A DNA stretch of 64,000 bases from Pleurocapsa minor GSE-CHR-MK 17-07R (GCA_019359125.1 JAHHHY010000008.1:186001-250000), one strand, 5' to 3'; shown: positions 26,190 through 35,820, counted from the first letter of the stretch. Notes: generated by a model from the letters alone, not told the origin. Translations and numbers: made by a program.

Positions 26190-27902
26190 ATGACAAAGAC
26201 CCTCACCACGTATGAGCGCCGCCAGGCCATCATCCGCATCCTGCAGGAACAATCAGGCATAAAGGTCAACGACCTCGCGCGCATGCTCCACGTGTCCGAA
26301 GGCACGGTGCGCAATGACCTGGCAGCGCTGGACGAAGAAAACCAGATTACCCGTGTGCGCGGCGGGGCTGTCCCGCGCACGCCCACCCTCGTGTCCAGCA
26401 ATTCGGTAGCCGCGCGGGCGCGGGTGAATTTTGATGCCAAGCAGCGCATCGCGCAGTGGGCGGCCAGCATGGTGGAAGATGGCGACACGATCATGCTCGA
26501 TGCCAGCACGACCGTGCTGCACATGGCGTCATTCCTCAGCTCGCGGCGCAATGTGACGATTGTGACCAATGGCATCGAGGTCTCGCGCAGGCTGGCTGAA
26601 AACGGACAAAACACGGTCATCCTGCTGGGGGGCATTCTGCATCCCGATGGTAACGCGATTACCGGCACACTGGGCAGCCCGATGCTGGAGACGCTGCATA
26701 TCCGCACCGCGTTCGTCTCATGCGTGGGATTTTCGCTTCAGGCCGGCCTGCTGGAGAGCGATATCGCCCAGGCGCAGATCAAGCACAGCATGATTCAGGC
26801 GGCGCAGCGGGTGGTCGCGCTGGTGGACCAGAGCAAGTTTGACCATATCGCGGTGACCGCGTTTGCCCGGCTGGCCGATATCGACCTGCTGGTGACCGAT
26901 GAGCAGGTGCCGCCCGCCGCCCTGGCCGCGCTGGACGCCGCCGGGATTCCGGTCGCGGTGTGCGGCGATCACACGACGACGACGCACAAGCCCAACGGCG
27001 GCAGCCAGAAACGCTATCGTATCGGCTTTGCCAACCTGAGCGAGGAAATGGCGTTCGGGCGTGATGTGCGCCGCGGGCTGGAGCGCGCAGCGGCCGATAC
27101 GGGCCAGATCGACCTGGTGCTGGGCGATAACCAGCTCAGCGGGGAAATCGCGCTTGACGTGGCCGATACGCTGATCGCGCAGGATATCGACCTGATGATC
27201 GAATATCAGATCGACGAGACGATCGGCAACCAGCTCATGCACAAATTCTCGCAGGCTAATGTGCCGGTCATCGCGGTGGATATCCCAATGGTGGGCGCGA
27301 CTTTCTTCGGCGTGGACAACTATGCGACCGGCATCCTGGCCGGGCGCGCATTGGGTCAGGCGGTGCAGCGCGAGTGGCACGGCCAGTATGACTACGTGGT
27401 CGTGCTGGAGCATCCGCGTGCGGGCTCGCTGACGGCGGCGCGCATTCAGGGCCAGCTCGATGGCCTGGAAGAAGTCATCGGCGAAATCGAACCGGCCGCC
27501 CTGATTCGGCTGGACTCAGGCAACACCACGCAGATCAGTGAGCGCGAGATGCTGGAAGTGCTGGAATCGCTGCCGGGCGCGCGGCGCATCCCGATCATCT
27601 GCTTCAATGATGATGCGGCCATCGGCGCGCTGAATGCTGCCCGCAAGGTCAACCGGGCGCAGGATGTGCTGATTGCGGGCCAGGGCGCCGACCGGCGTCT
27701 GCGCGATGAGCTGCGCCGCGATAACCCGCGTGTGGTCGGCTCGACCGCCTTCCGGCCTGAGGCCTATGGCGCGCGGCTGATTGAGCTGGCGCTGAAAATC
27801 CTGCGCGGCGAGCAGGTGCCGCCTGCGGTTTACGTGGATCCGGCCTTCATCTCGCAGCACAACATCGATCTGGAATACCCGAACGAGAGCGTCGGGCGGT
27901 AA
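26190..27902 (+). CDS. DeoR-family regulator fused to a periplasmic-binding-protein-like domain
   Basis: A 570-residue cytoplasmic protein with three parts. Residues 1-57 are a DeoR winged helix-turn-helix (YERRQAIIRILQEQ, VNDLARMLHVSEGTVRNDL). Residues 75-235 form a DeoR sugar-phosphate sensor (DASTTVLHMA, IVTNGIEV, ILLGG, LVDQSKF). Residues 270-560 are a full sugar-binding-protein domain closely related to the ABC binding protein encoded divergently (IGFANLSEEMAF, VPVIAVDIPMVGATF, IAGQGADRR). No signal peptide is present. Classical DeoR regulators end after the second part, at about 255 residues. The architecture suggests response to both a phosphorylated or catabolic intermediate and the free imported sugar. 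Confidence 0.9.
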   Translation: MTKTLTTYERRQAIIRILQEQSGIKVNDLARMLHVSEGTVRNDLAALDEENQITRVRGGAVPRTPTLVSSNSVAARARVNFDAKQRIAQWAASMVEDGDTIMLDASTTVLHMASFLSSRRNVTIVTNGIEVSRRLAENGQNTVILLGGILHPDGNAITGTLGSPMLETLHIRTAFVSCVGFSLQAGLLESDIAQAQIKHSMIQAAQRVVALVDQSKFDHIAVTAFARLADIDLLVTDEQVPPAALAALDAAGIPVAVCGDHTTTTHKPNGGSQKRYRIGFANLSEEMAFGRDVRRGLERAAADTGQIDLVLGDNQLSGEIALDVADTLIAQDIDLMIEYQIDETIGNQLMHKFSQANVPVIAVDIPMVGATFFGVDNYATGILAGRALGQAVQREWHGQYDYVVVLEHPRAGSLTAARIQGQLDGLEEVIGEIEPAALIRLDSGNTTQISEREMLEVLESLPGARRIPIICFNDDAAIGALNAARKVNRAQDVLIAGQGADRRLRDELRRDNPRVVGSTAFRPEAYGARLIELALKILRGEQVPPAVYVDPAFISQHNIDLEYPNESVGR

Positions 27903-27938
27903 GCGCACTTATGCGCGGATACAGGAAGCGGGCGCGTT

Positions 27939-29258
27939 ATGGCAGTAGATATCCTGATGCCCAATCTGGGCTTTGACACCCAGACGGGTCGTCTGATTGA
28001 GTGGCTGAAACAGCCTGGCGAGCCGGTCGCCAAAGGCGAGGCGATCGCCGTCATCGAAAGCGACAAGGCCAATGTCGAGCTGGAGTCGATTGCGGCGGGT
28101 ATCGTGCTGGCGCATCTGGCCGCCGCCGACAGCGATGTCGCGATTGGTGCGGTAATTGCGCGGGTGGGCACGGCCGACGAACAGGTGACGGTTTCTGCCC
28201 CTGCCATGCCGGCTGCATCCGCGCCGCCGCCCCCCAGCCATGAGCATGAGGCCTCGCGTGTGTCGCCGGTGGCCCAGCGACTGGCCCAGGCGCTGCATGT
28301 CGATGCTGAACACGTGACCGGCAGCGGAGCGCGCGGCCGGGTGACGCGGCGCGATGTGGAGCAGGCCGCCCGGCAGGTGTATGGCGGGCCGGTCATCGAG
28401 TCGGGCGCGGACGCGCACGGCATCCGGGCGCTGCCGAAAGTGCGTCGTGCTGCCCGTGAACGCGGCATCGACCTGCTGGCGGTGCGCGCTGCTGGTCACC
28501 ACAACCCGATCACGCTGGAGGCGCTCGACGCGTTTGCCGCAGGGCAGGCACAGCCAGAGCGGGAATCGGCGACGGTGGCTGCCCTCCCCGATGGCGCGAC
28601 CCTCGTGCCGCTGACGCGCATGCGCCAGGTGATTGGCCGGCGGCTGGGCGACAGCATGCGTGACGCGCCGCATTTTTACGTGACCGGCGAGTTTGACTTC
28701 GAGGCCGCGCTGGCACGGCTGGGGGGCGTCGTCCCCAAAGTGAAGATCAATGAACTGCTGCTGTATCTGACGGCGCAGACGCTGCTGCGCGTCCCCGCCC
28801 TGAATGCCACCTTCGTTGAGGGCAACCTGTACCGCTACCAGCGCGTGCATCTGGCGGTGGCGGTGGCCCGCGACGACGGCCTGATCACGCCGGTGCTGCG
28901 CGACGCCCAGCGCTATTCGCTGGTGGGGCTGGCCGAAGAACTGCGCGCCCTGATCGAGCGGGCGCGTGCCAACCGCCTCGCGGCTGACGAGGTGCAGGGC
29001 GGCACATTCACCGTCAGCAATATGGGCATGGTGCAGCAGGTGGACCATTTCACGGCGGTCATCAATCCGCCCCAGGTGGCCATCCTGGCGATTGGCGCGC
29101 TGAAACCACGGGCCGTCGTGCGCGAGGGCGGGATTTTCGTGCGGCGCACCGCGCACTTTACGCTCAGCGGCGATCATCGCGTCGTCGACGGGATGGATCT
29201 GGCGCGGTTTATGAGCACCTTCCAGGAAGAACTGAATCTTTTTGCGCAAACAACATAA
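27939..29258 (+). CDS. 2-oxoacid dehydrogenase E2 (dihydrolipoamide acyltransferase), set 1
   Basis: A 439-residue E2 core subunit that carries acyl groups on lipoyl-lysine and transfers them to CoA. The lipoyl domain (1-78) has ESDKANVE. A peripheral-subunit-binding domain follows (RVSPVAQRLAQAL to GRVTRRDVE). A second, degenerate stretch of the same kind (ALPKVRRAARERGIDL to ITLEALDAF) comes next, so there may be two binding domains. The catalytic domain ends with SGDHRVVDGMD, the HRxxDG motif. It lies 36 bases after the regulator and precedes E1 alpha and E1 beta. Acetoin or pyruvate are likely substrates; no E3 is in the window. Confidence 0.92.
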   Translation: MAVDILMPNLGFDTQTGRLIEWLKQPGEPVAKGEAIAVIESDKANVELESIAAGIVLAHLAAADSDVAIGAVIARVGTADEQVTVSAPAMPAASAPPPPSHEHEASRVSPVAQRLAQALHVDAEHVTGSGARGRVTRRDVEQAARQVYGGPVIESGADAHGIRALPKVRRAARERGIDLLAVRAAGHHNPITLEALDAFAAGQAQPERESATVAALPDGATLVPLTRMRQVIGRRLGDSMRDAPHFYVTGEFDFEAALARLGGVVPKVKINELLLYLTAQTLLRVPALNATFVEGNLYRYQRVHLAVAVARDDGLITPVLRDAQRYSLVGLAEELRALIERARANRLAADEVQGGTFTVSNMGMVQQVDHFTAVINPPQVAILAIGALKPRAVVREGGIFVRRTAHFTLSGDHRVVDGMDLARFMSTFQEELNLFAQTT

Positions 29259-29265
29259 CAGGCTG

Positions 29266-30246
29266 ATGATGACCACACTTGCTTTGGAAGCACGCCAGGC
29301 CGCGCTGCACCGTATGCTGGAAAGCCGCATGGCCGAAGAAAAAATCCAGGAATTATTTCTGGCCAACCTGATTCGCGGCACGACGCATCTGTCGCCGGGG
29401 CAGGAAGCCTGCGCGATGGGCACGGCGGCGGCGCTGCGTCCGGGCGATACCGTGACCTGCACCTATCGCGGGCATCACCATGCGATCGCGCTGGGCGTGC
29501 CGCTGCGCAGGCTGATGGCCGAGATGATGGGCAAGGCCAGCGGGTCGTGCGGCGGCAAGGGCGGCAGCATGCACATCACCGATGCCAGCGTGGGCCTGCT
29601 GGGGGCCAATGCCATCGTCGGCGGGCAGATTCCAATCGCGCTGGGGGCCGCGCTGACCGCGCAGGTGAAAGGCACGGGGGCCGTCGCGGTGACGTTCTTC
29701 GGGGAAGGCGCGACCAACATCGGCGCGTTTCACGAGGCGCTGAACATGGCCTCGGTGTGGAAGCTGCCTGTCCTGTTCATGTGCGAGAACAACCTGTATG
29801 GCGAATACAGCGTGTGGAACAAGACCACCCCGGTGCAGGACATCGCCGTGCGTGCCGCCAGCTATGCCATGCCCGGCGTGATCGTGGACGGGCAGGATGC
29901 CGAGGCGGTGTATGGCGCGGCCAGCGAGGCAGTTGCACGGGCCCGGGCTGGCGATGGCCCCACGCTGATCGAGCTGAAAACGTATCGTTTCCGCGGGCAT
30001 TCGCGCACCGACATGGCACCCTATCGCCCTGCGGGCGAGCTGGACGAATGGCTGAAGCGCGACCCGATCGAAATCCTCAAGGCGCGCATGATCGCTGACG
30101 GCCAGCTGGACGAGGTGGAATTCGAGGAGCTGTCGCGCGCGGCCGAGACCGCCGTGATGGATGCGGTGGAGTGGGCCAGGTCTGAGCCGTTCCCCACGCT
30201 GGAAGAGATGACCAAAGATATCTATTACGAGTCGGCAGGGGCATGA
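29266..30246 (+). CDS. 2-oxoacid dehydrogenase E1 alpha subunit, set 1
   Basis: A 326-residue thiamine-diphosphate-dependent subunit. The diphosphate motif reads GEGATNIGAFHEALN to ENNLYGEY, with GEG in place of the more common GDG; the Mg2+ ligands remain. SPGQEA and TYRGHHHAIALG are typical of acetoin and pyruvate E1 alpha proteins. It begins 8 bases after the E2 stop; two adjacent ATGs (29266 and 29269) are possible starts. Its stop overlaps the E1 beta start. Confidence 0.93.
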   Translation: MMTTLALEARQAALHRMLESRMAEEKIQELFLANLIRGTTHLSPGQEACAMGTAAALRPGDTVTCTYRGHHHAIALGVPLRRLMAEMMGKASGSCGGKGGSMHITDASVGLLGANAIVGGQIPIALGAALTAQVKGTGAVAVTFFGEGATNIGAFHEALNMASVWKLPVLFMCENNLYGEYSVWNKTTPVQDIAVRAASYAMPGVIVDGQDAEAVYGAASEAVARARAGDGPTLIELKTYRFRGHSRTDMAPYRPAGELDEWLKRDPIEILKARMIADGQLDEVEFEELSRAAETAVMDAVEWARSEPFPTLEEMTKDIYYESAGA

Positions 30247-31223
30247 TGACTGAGATTACCTACCGCGAGGCGGTCGTGCGGGCGCTGGCCGATGAGATGG
30301 CGGCGGACCCGAATGTGGTGTTTTTTGGCGAGGATGTGGCCGAGGCGGGCGGTGTGTTCAAGGTGACACCCGGCCTGCTGGAGCGTTTTGGCCCGGTGCG
30401 CGTGCGCGACACCCCGATCAGCGAACAGGCCATCATCGGCACGGCGCTGGGCGCGGCGATTACCGGCCTGCGCCCCGTGGCCGAGCTGATGTTTGCCGAC
30501 TTTATCCCGGTGGCGATGGACCAGATCGTCAACCAGGTGGCGAAGTACCGCTATATGTCTGGCGGGCAGTTCATCGTCCCGCTGACGATTCGCGCGGCCC
30601 AGGGCGGCGGCAACGGCTTTGGCACGCAGCACAGCCAGTGCGCCGAAAGCTGGCTGATGAACTTTCCGGGCCTGAAAGTGGTGTCGCCCAGCACGCCAGC
30701 CGACATGTATGGCCTGCTGCGCGGGGCCATCCGCGAGGATAACCCGGTCATCGTGCTGGAGCACAAAGGCCTGTACAACCTGAAGGGTGAGCTTCCAGAT
30801 GACGCCGGGCCGCTGCCGCTGGGCCAGGCAAAAGTGGTCCGCGCCGGCCGTGACGTGACCATCGTGACCAGCCAGCTCATGCTGCATCGCTCGCTGGAGG
30901 CCGCCGATGCGCTGGCAAAAGACGGCATCGAGTGCGAGGTGATCGACGTGCGCTGCTTCGCGCCGCTGGACAGCGCGACGATTCTGGCGTCGCTGGCGAA
31001 AACCAATCGCATCGTGACCGTGGAAGAAGCGCCGCATTCGGCGGGCTGGGGCGGCGATATCGCGTCGCTGGCGGCCACCGAAGGCGCATACTGGCTGGCC
31101 GCGCCGGTCAAACGGGTGAATATGGGTGGCGCGCTGGTGGCCTACAGTCCGCCGCTGGAAGACGAAGTGCTGCCGAATGTGTCGCGCATCGCCCGCGAGG
31201 TGAAGGCGGTCATGGCGGGCTGA
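30243..31223 (+). CDS. 2-oxoacid dehydrogenase E1 beta subunit, set 1
   Basis: A 326-residue transketolase-like subunit that completes the E1 tetramer. ITYREAVVRALADEM, FGEDVAEAGGVFKVT, RVRDTPISEQAIIG and RCFAPLDSATIL are conserved features. Its start overlaps the E1 alpha stop by four bases. The gene order E2-E1alpha-E1beta differs from the second set at 52948-56241, so the two sets were not made by a simple recent duplication. Confidence 0.94.
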   Translation: MMTEITYREAVVRALADEMAADPNVVFFGEDVAEAGGVFKVTPGLLERFGPVRVRDTPISEQAIIGTALGAAITGLRPVAELMFADFIPVAMDQIVNQVAKYRYMSGGQFIVPLTIRAAQGGGNGFGTQHSQCAESWLMNFPGLKVVSPSTPADMYGLLRGAIREDNPVIVLEHKGLYNLKGELPDDAGPLPLGQAKVVRAGRDVTIVTSQLMLHRSLEAADALAKDGIECEVIDVRCFAPLDSATILASLAKTNRIVTVEEAPHSAGWGGDIASLAATEGAYWLAAPVKRVNMGGALVAYSPPLEDEVLPNVSRIAREVKAVMAG

Positions 31224-31250
31224 TGTACCCCTCGGCGCCACCCCGGATTC

Positions 31251-31393
31251 AAAACCCGGGGCTGCCAAACCGACAAGTCCCTGAAGGGACTCATGCTACG
31301 GGCACGGCGCTGACTGCGTATTTCAACAAACCCGGCTTTTCAGTCCCTTCAGGGACTTGGGCTTCTCGTAGCCTGCGGTTTTGAACCGCAGGC
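31251..31393. repeat. 143-bp dispersed repeat, copy 2
   Basis: Matches 8795-8937 along its whole length, including both inverted GTCCCT-type palindromes and the GCGGTTTTGAACCGC end. It occupies most of the gap between E1 beta and the membrane fusion gene. Confidence 0.8.
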
Positions 31394-31498
31394 GGCAGTC
31401 AGGGCACGCCGATGTACCACTCAGCGCCGCCCCATAGACACGCCCCGCGCAAAACTGTATAGTTGCGCCAGTGTTTACCAACCCTGTGCAGGCTGTCT

Positions 31499-34400
31499 AT
31501 GCGTCGACTTTTCCAGCAGCGCGGCCGCGATTTTGCCGTCCTGGCGCTGTTGTTCCTCCTGCCGCTGATCGCGTTCTGGCCGCAAACATTAGGCGGAAAG
31601 ACGCTGCTCCCGGCCGAAAACCTGTATCAGTACGAGCCGTATGCGGCCTATCGCGAGGCCACCGGCGCCGCCCAGCCTCCCCCTGAAATTCCGCATAATC
31701 ACCTGCTCAGCGACCTCGTGCTGCAAAACGTGCAGTGGAAGTCGTTCATCCTCGAAAACCTGCGTGCTGGCGAAATCCCGCTGTGGAACCCGTATCAGTT
31801 TGCCGGGGTGCCGTTCCTCGCGGCGGGCCAGCAAAGCACGCTGTACCCGTTCAGCCTGCTGTATTATGCGCTGCCGCTGGAGACGGCCTACGGCTGGTTC
31901 ACGGTCGTGCAGTTGTGGATCGCCGGGGCGGGCCTGTTTGCGCTGGCGCGTGGGCTGGGCGCCTCGCGGACGGGCGCGACGATCGCGGGCATCACCTATC
32001 AACTGGCGGCCTTTTTTGTGACCAGCGCGGTCTTCCCGATGATGATCGCCGGGGCGGCCTGGCTGCCGGTCGTGCTGCTGATGTGCGAGAACATCATCGC
32101 GCGGCGGGGCATCCTGCGCGGGCGGCCGGGCGCGCCAGTGTGGATGGGCATCGGCGCGCTTGCGCTGGGCCTGTGCGTGCTGGCCGGGCATGTCGAAATC
32201 GTGTATTACACGCTGATCATCGCGGCGTACTACTCGGCCGGACGGCTGCTGTGGGGGCTGGCCCGTCGCGGAACCGACGCCCTGAGCACACGCCTGCGCG
32301 CTGCGGTCGTGTCTGGCCTGTGGCTGCTGGGCATGGTCGTGCTGGGCATCGCGCTGGGCGGCGTGCAGTTCGTGCCGCTGTTCGAGCTGGCCAGTATTAA
32401 CTTTCGCAGCGGCTCTGCCGGGCTGGATGAAGTGCTGGGCTGGGCGCATCCGTTCCGCGACGTGGTGCAGTTTGCCATGCCCAATTTCTATGGCAGCCCC
32501 GCCCATCACAGCTATCTGGATGTGTTCTCCGGGCAGACGGTCTCGCTAATCGATAACATCGTGACCAATGCGGCCGGCGCCCGCATCACCCACACCGAGT
32601 GGGGCATGAAGAATTATGTCGAGGCGGCGCTGTATGTGGGCGTGCTGCCGCTGATCCTGGTGGTCACCGGCATGGTCGCGCTGGCCGTGTCGCGCCGTCG
32701 CGGTGCCGATGCCCCGGCTGACAACTCCCCTGCGCCGCGCTGGATTCTGGCCTCGCTGGGCGTGCTGGCGCTCACGTTTATGTTTGGCCTGCCCACATAC
32801 GCGCTGCTGTATTATGGCTTTCCCGGCATCAATCAACTGCATTCGCCCTTCCGCTGGATATTTGCGGTCACGCTGTGTGTGGCTGTCCTGGCCGCCTTTG
32901 GCTGGGATGCACTGACAACGCGCAAACAGCTGGCGCGGCGGCTGGGGCTGAGTGTTTTCATCACGGGCCTGGTCGTGCTGGGCGGGCTGCTGCTCTCGCG
33001 CGCCCTGTATGAGCCGGTCTTTGCCGGGCTGATCGAGCGCGTCTTCACCGGCATGGCCAAGGCGGCCGACGTGTTTCCTGACGCGCGCGCCTTCTATTCG
33101 TACACCTTCGGCAATGTGCTCCAGTTTGGGCTGGTGCTGGCCGCGTCCGGCGCGGCGGTCTGGTGGGCGGGGCGCGATGACCGGCTGACGCGGCGCCTGT
33201 CTGCCGGGCTGATCGCCAGCCTCGTCATCGCCATCGACCTGCTGGCCGCGCACTGGGGCTTCAACCCGGCCAGCGACCCGGCCTGGCTGAATTACACGCC
33301 GCCCGCCATCACATGGCTGCAGGAAAACACGCATGACGAGACCGGCCATGCCATCTGGCGCTTCACCACGCTGGACGACCCGACGCAGCGGCCGCTGCTG
33401 AACGCCAATATGACCATGCGCTACGGGCTGGCCGATATTCGCGGCTACGAGAGCATCATCCCGAAGCAGTATGTCGATTTCATGAACCAGATCGCGCCGC
33501 CGATGCAGCTTGATTACAACCGCGTCGCGCCGTTCTACACGGTCTATCCCGACGGCGTCGCGTTTGAGGCGCAGGCCGCGCTGGAATCGCCGCTGCTGGA
33601 TGCGCTGAATGTGCGCTATGTGGTGACGCATCGCACGACCGACATCAGCGCGTATGACGGTTATACGCTGGCCTACGAGGACGACGCAGTGCGCATCTGG
33701 GAAAATACGCAGGCCGCACCCCGTGCCCGCGTGCTGACCGATGGCGGCGAGCAAGCCGCCGCGCTGGTCAGCGGCAGCCCACGCGAGTCGTTCTATCGTG
33801 TGACGGTGACGGACCCCGGCACGCTGGTCATCAGCGAGACGTATCTGCCGGGCTGGCGCGCCTATGCCCTGCCGCTGGATGCCGATGGTAATCCGACGGC
33901 GGATGAAGAAACGCTGCTGGAAACCGGCCTGAACAACGGCAATTTCATCGGCGTGGCGCTGCCCGATGCGCCCGGCTTTTATCAGATCCGCGTGGTCTAC
34001 AGCCCGCAGAGCTTCCAGGTCGGGCTGTTCGCGTCGTTCATCGCGGTCATCGTGCTGGCGCTGGTGGGCGGGGTGACGCTGTGGGGCATGCTGGCCCCGC
34101 CCAAAACAGGCGAGTCTGGCGGCGGGCTGGGCGTGATTGCGCGCAACAGCATTGCCCCCATCCTGCTTAACTTATTCAATCGCGGCATCGATTTCGCCTT
34201 TGCCTTCGTCATGCTGCGCATCCTCGGCCCGAACGATGCTGGCGCGTATTTCTATGCCGGCGTCATCTTCGTCTGGTTCGACATCCTGACGAACTTCGGC
34301 CTGAATCTGTTCGTCACCCGTGAGGTCAGCCGTGACCGGAGTAAGGCGCGCCTGTATTTCTTCAATTCCAGCGCCATGCGTATCGGCCTGGCTGTGCTGG

Positions 34401-35590
34401 GTGTGCCGCTGCTGGTCGGCCTGCTGGGTTTCCGCCAGGCCACCACTACGCCGCCGCTGGACGCGACCACGCTGCTGGCCATTGGCGTGCTGTATGTTGG
34501 CCTGCTGCCCAACAGCCTGAGCACCGGCATGACCTCGCTGTACTATGCTTTCGAGCGCGCCGAGATGCCCGCGCTGGTGGCGACGATGGCCACGATCAGC
34601 AAGACGGTGGGCGGGCTGATTGCGCTGCTGCTGGGCTGGGGCATCGTCGGGCTGGCTGCTGTGAGCATCGTCACCAATGTCATTACGCTGGCCATCCTGC
34701 TGTGGAACGGCCGCGCCATGCTGGGGGCGGGCGCAATGCCTCGGCCAGACCTGGCGCTGATGCGGCGCATGGCTGGGCAAAGCTGGCCGCTGATGCTGAA
34801 TCATTTTCTGGCGACCATTTTCTTCCAGATTGACGTGGTGCTGATCGAGGCCATTCACGGCAACCGCATGGTGGGGCAGTATCAGATCGCCTACAAGTGG
34901 CTGACTGCGCTCAATGTGATCCCGGCTTTCTTCACGCAGGCGATGCTCCCGCGCATGAGCCGCATGGCGCAGGAAGACCCGGCCGCGCTTAAATCGACCT
35001 ATGTGCTGGCGATCAAGCTGCTGGTCAGCATTGCGCTGCCGCTGGCCGTCATCATCACGTTTGCGGCCTATGCCATGACGACGCTGCTGGGCGGCGCGGA
35101 ATATCTGCCCGATGGCGCGATTGCCACCCAGCTCATGATCTGGAGCATCCCGATTGGCTGGATGAACAGCTTCACCCAGTACGTGCTGATCGCGCTTGAT
35201 TTGCAGCGGCGCATCACCGGGGCGTTTATCGCTGCGGTGTCGTTTAACCTGATCGCCAACGCGATTTTCATCCCGCAGTACGGTTATCAGGCAGCGGCGC
35301 TGACGACGATCGCCAGCGAGGCCATCCTGTGGATCCCGTTTTATCTGCTGCTGCGTGGTGCGATGGGGGACGTGCCGTGGCTGGCCGTGCTGTGGCGTCC
35401 GCTGGCGGCCGGCGGCCTGATGCTGGGCGCGATGCTGCTGCTGTGGCCCACGAACGAGCTGATTGGGCTGGCTGGCGGTCTGCTGGCTTACGGCGCGGCC
35501 TGGATGAGCCTGCATGTGCTAAATCAGGACGAGTGGCAGCGTCTGGGTCCGCTGCTGCCCGGCCGGCTGCGCGCACGTCTGGCGATGTAA
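31499..35590 (+). CDS. YfhO-type membrane protein fused to a polysaccharide flippase
   Basis: A 1,363-residue integral membrane protein. The first 830 or so residues resemble YfhO/GT-C-like proteins: many membrane spans, early DYQP-like EPYAAYREA segment, WNPYQFAGVPFLA, and a soluble region with RGYESI and ISETYLPGWRA. After a final span and a short Gly-rich linker (near residue 870), a complete Wzx/MATE-like flippase begins at ILLNLFNRGIDFAFAFVML and runs to the end. No frameshift or stop separates the halves. The protein probably links glycosyl transfer with lipid-linked sugar export. The start at 31499 is preferred because it opens a signal-anchor (RRLFQQRGRDFAVLALL); the ribosome site is weak. 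Confidence 0.85.
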   Translation: MRRLFQQRGRDFAVLALLFLLPLIAFWPQTLGGKTLLPAENLYQYEPYAAYREATGAAQPPPEIPHNHLLSDLVLQNVQWKSFILENLRAGEIPLWNPYQFAGVPFLAAGQQSTLYPFSLLYYALPLETAYGWFTVVQLWIAGAGLFALARGLGASRTGATIAGITYQLAAFFVTSAVFPMMIAGAAWLPVVLLMCENIIARRGILRGRPGAPVWMGIGALALGLCVLAGHVEIVYYTLIIAAYYSAGRLLWGLARRGTDALSTRLRAAVVSGLWLLGMVVLGIALGGVQFVPLFELASINFRSGSAGLDEVLGWAHPFRDVVQFAMPNFYGSPAHHSYLDVFSGQTVSLIDNIVTNAAGARITHTEWGMKNYVEAALYVGVLPLILVVTGMVALAVSRRRGADAPADNSPAPRWILASLGVLALTFMFGLPTYALLYYGFPGINQLHSPFRWIFAVTLCVAVLAAFGWDALTTRKQLARRLGLSVFITGLVVLGGLLLSRALYEPVFAGLIERVFTGMAKAADVFPDARAFYSYTFGNVLQFGLVLAASGAAVWWAGRDDRLTRRLSAGLIASLVIAIDLLAAHWGFNPASDPAWLNYTPPAITWLQENTHDETGHAIWRFTTLDDPTQRPLLNANMTMRYGLADIRGYESIIPKQYVDFMNQIAPPMQLDYNRVAPFYTVYPDGVAFEAQAALESPLLDALNVRYVVTHRTTDISAYDGYTLAYEDDAVRIWENTQAAPRARVLTDGGEQAAALVSGSPRESFYRVTVTDPGTLVISETYLPGWRAYALPLDADGNPTADEETLLETGLNNGNFIGVALPDAPGFYQIRVVYSPQSFQVGLFASFIAVIVLALVGGVTLWGMLAPPKTGESGGGLGVIARNSIAPILLNLFNRGIDFAFAFVMLRILGPNDAGAYFYAGVIFVWFDILTNFGLNLFVTREVSRDRSKARLYFFNSSAMRIGLAVLGVPLLVGLLGFRQATTTPPLDATTLLAIGVLYVGLLPNSLSTGMTSLYYAFERAEMPALVATMATISKTVGGLIALLLGWGIVGLAAVSIVTNVITLAILLWNGRAMLGAGAMPRPDLALMRRMAGQSWPLMLNHFLATIFFQIDVVLIEAIHGNRMVGQYQIAYKWLTALNVIPAFFTQAMLPRMSRMAQEDPAALKSTYVLAIKLLVSIALPLAVIITFAAYAMTTLLGGAEYLPDGAIATQLMIWSIPIGWMNSFTQYVLIALDLQRRITGAFIAAVSFNLIANAIFIPQYGYQAAALTTIASEAILWIPFYLLLRGAMGDVPWLAVLWRPLAAGGLMLGAMLLLWPTNELIGLAGGLLAYGAAWMSLHVLNQDEWQRLGPLLPGRLRARLAM

Positions 35591-35642
35591 GGCGCGGCTT
35601 CCCGTAAGTGTGAGGCAAATATGAGAAAATTATGGAATCCGC

Positions 35643-35672
35643 TTGACGGGTCACAACGGTTCGTGCTATTGT
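35643..35672 (+). promoter_or_regulatory. Sigma-70-like promoter of the small transcript
   Basis: TTGACG (35643-35648) and TATTGT (35667-35672) are 18 bp apart. This is one of the clearest -35/-10 pairs in the window and is the only candidate driver for the small RNA that follows. Confidence 0.6.
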
Positions 35673-35711
35673 CTGCAAATCGTATAACGAGACCAAAAAG
35701 GAGGTGATCGA

Positions 35712-35750
35712 GTGTGCACTCAGAATCTGTTGGGAGGGTGTCTCCACTAG
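35712..35750 (+). CDS. Twelve-codon ORF behind a perfect Shine-Dalgarno
   Basis: GTG start, encoding MCTQNLLGGCLH and a TAG stop. The start is 7 bases after the GGAGG core of a 13-nt anti-SD match, the ideal distance. Two of twelve residues are cysteine. It could be a leader peptide, a ribosome-trapping ORF or a small secreted signal; nothing in the sequence decides. It would be lost in normal gene calling because of its size. Confidence 0.45.
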   Translation: MCTQNLLGGCLH

Positions 35751-35820
35751 GTCTTCTTCTCGCAGGTGCCTTGACAGCGTGACTCTACACGCGGAGACGC
35801 CGCACCCTTCAGAAAGGTAG

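Noticed and set aside
34172-35515. Antisense open frame opposite the flippase half
   Set aside because: Gln/Arg/His-rich shadow with no motif.
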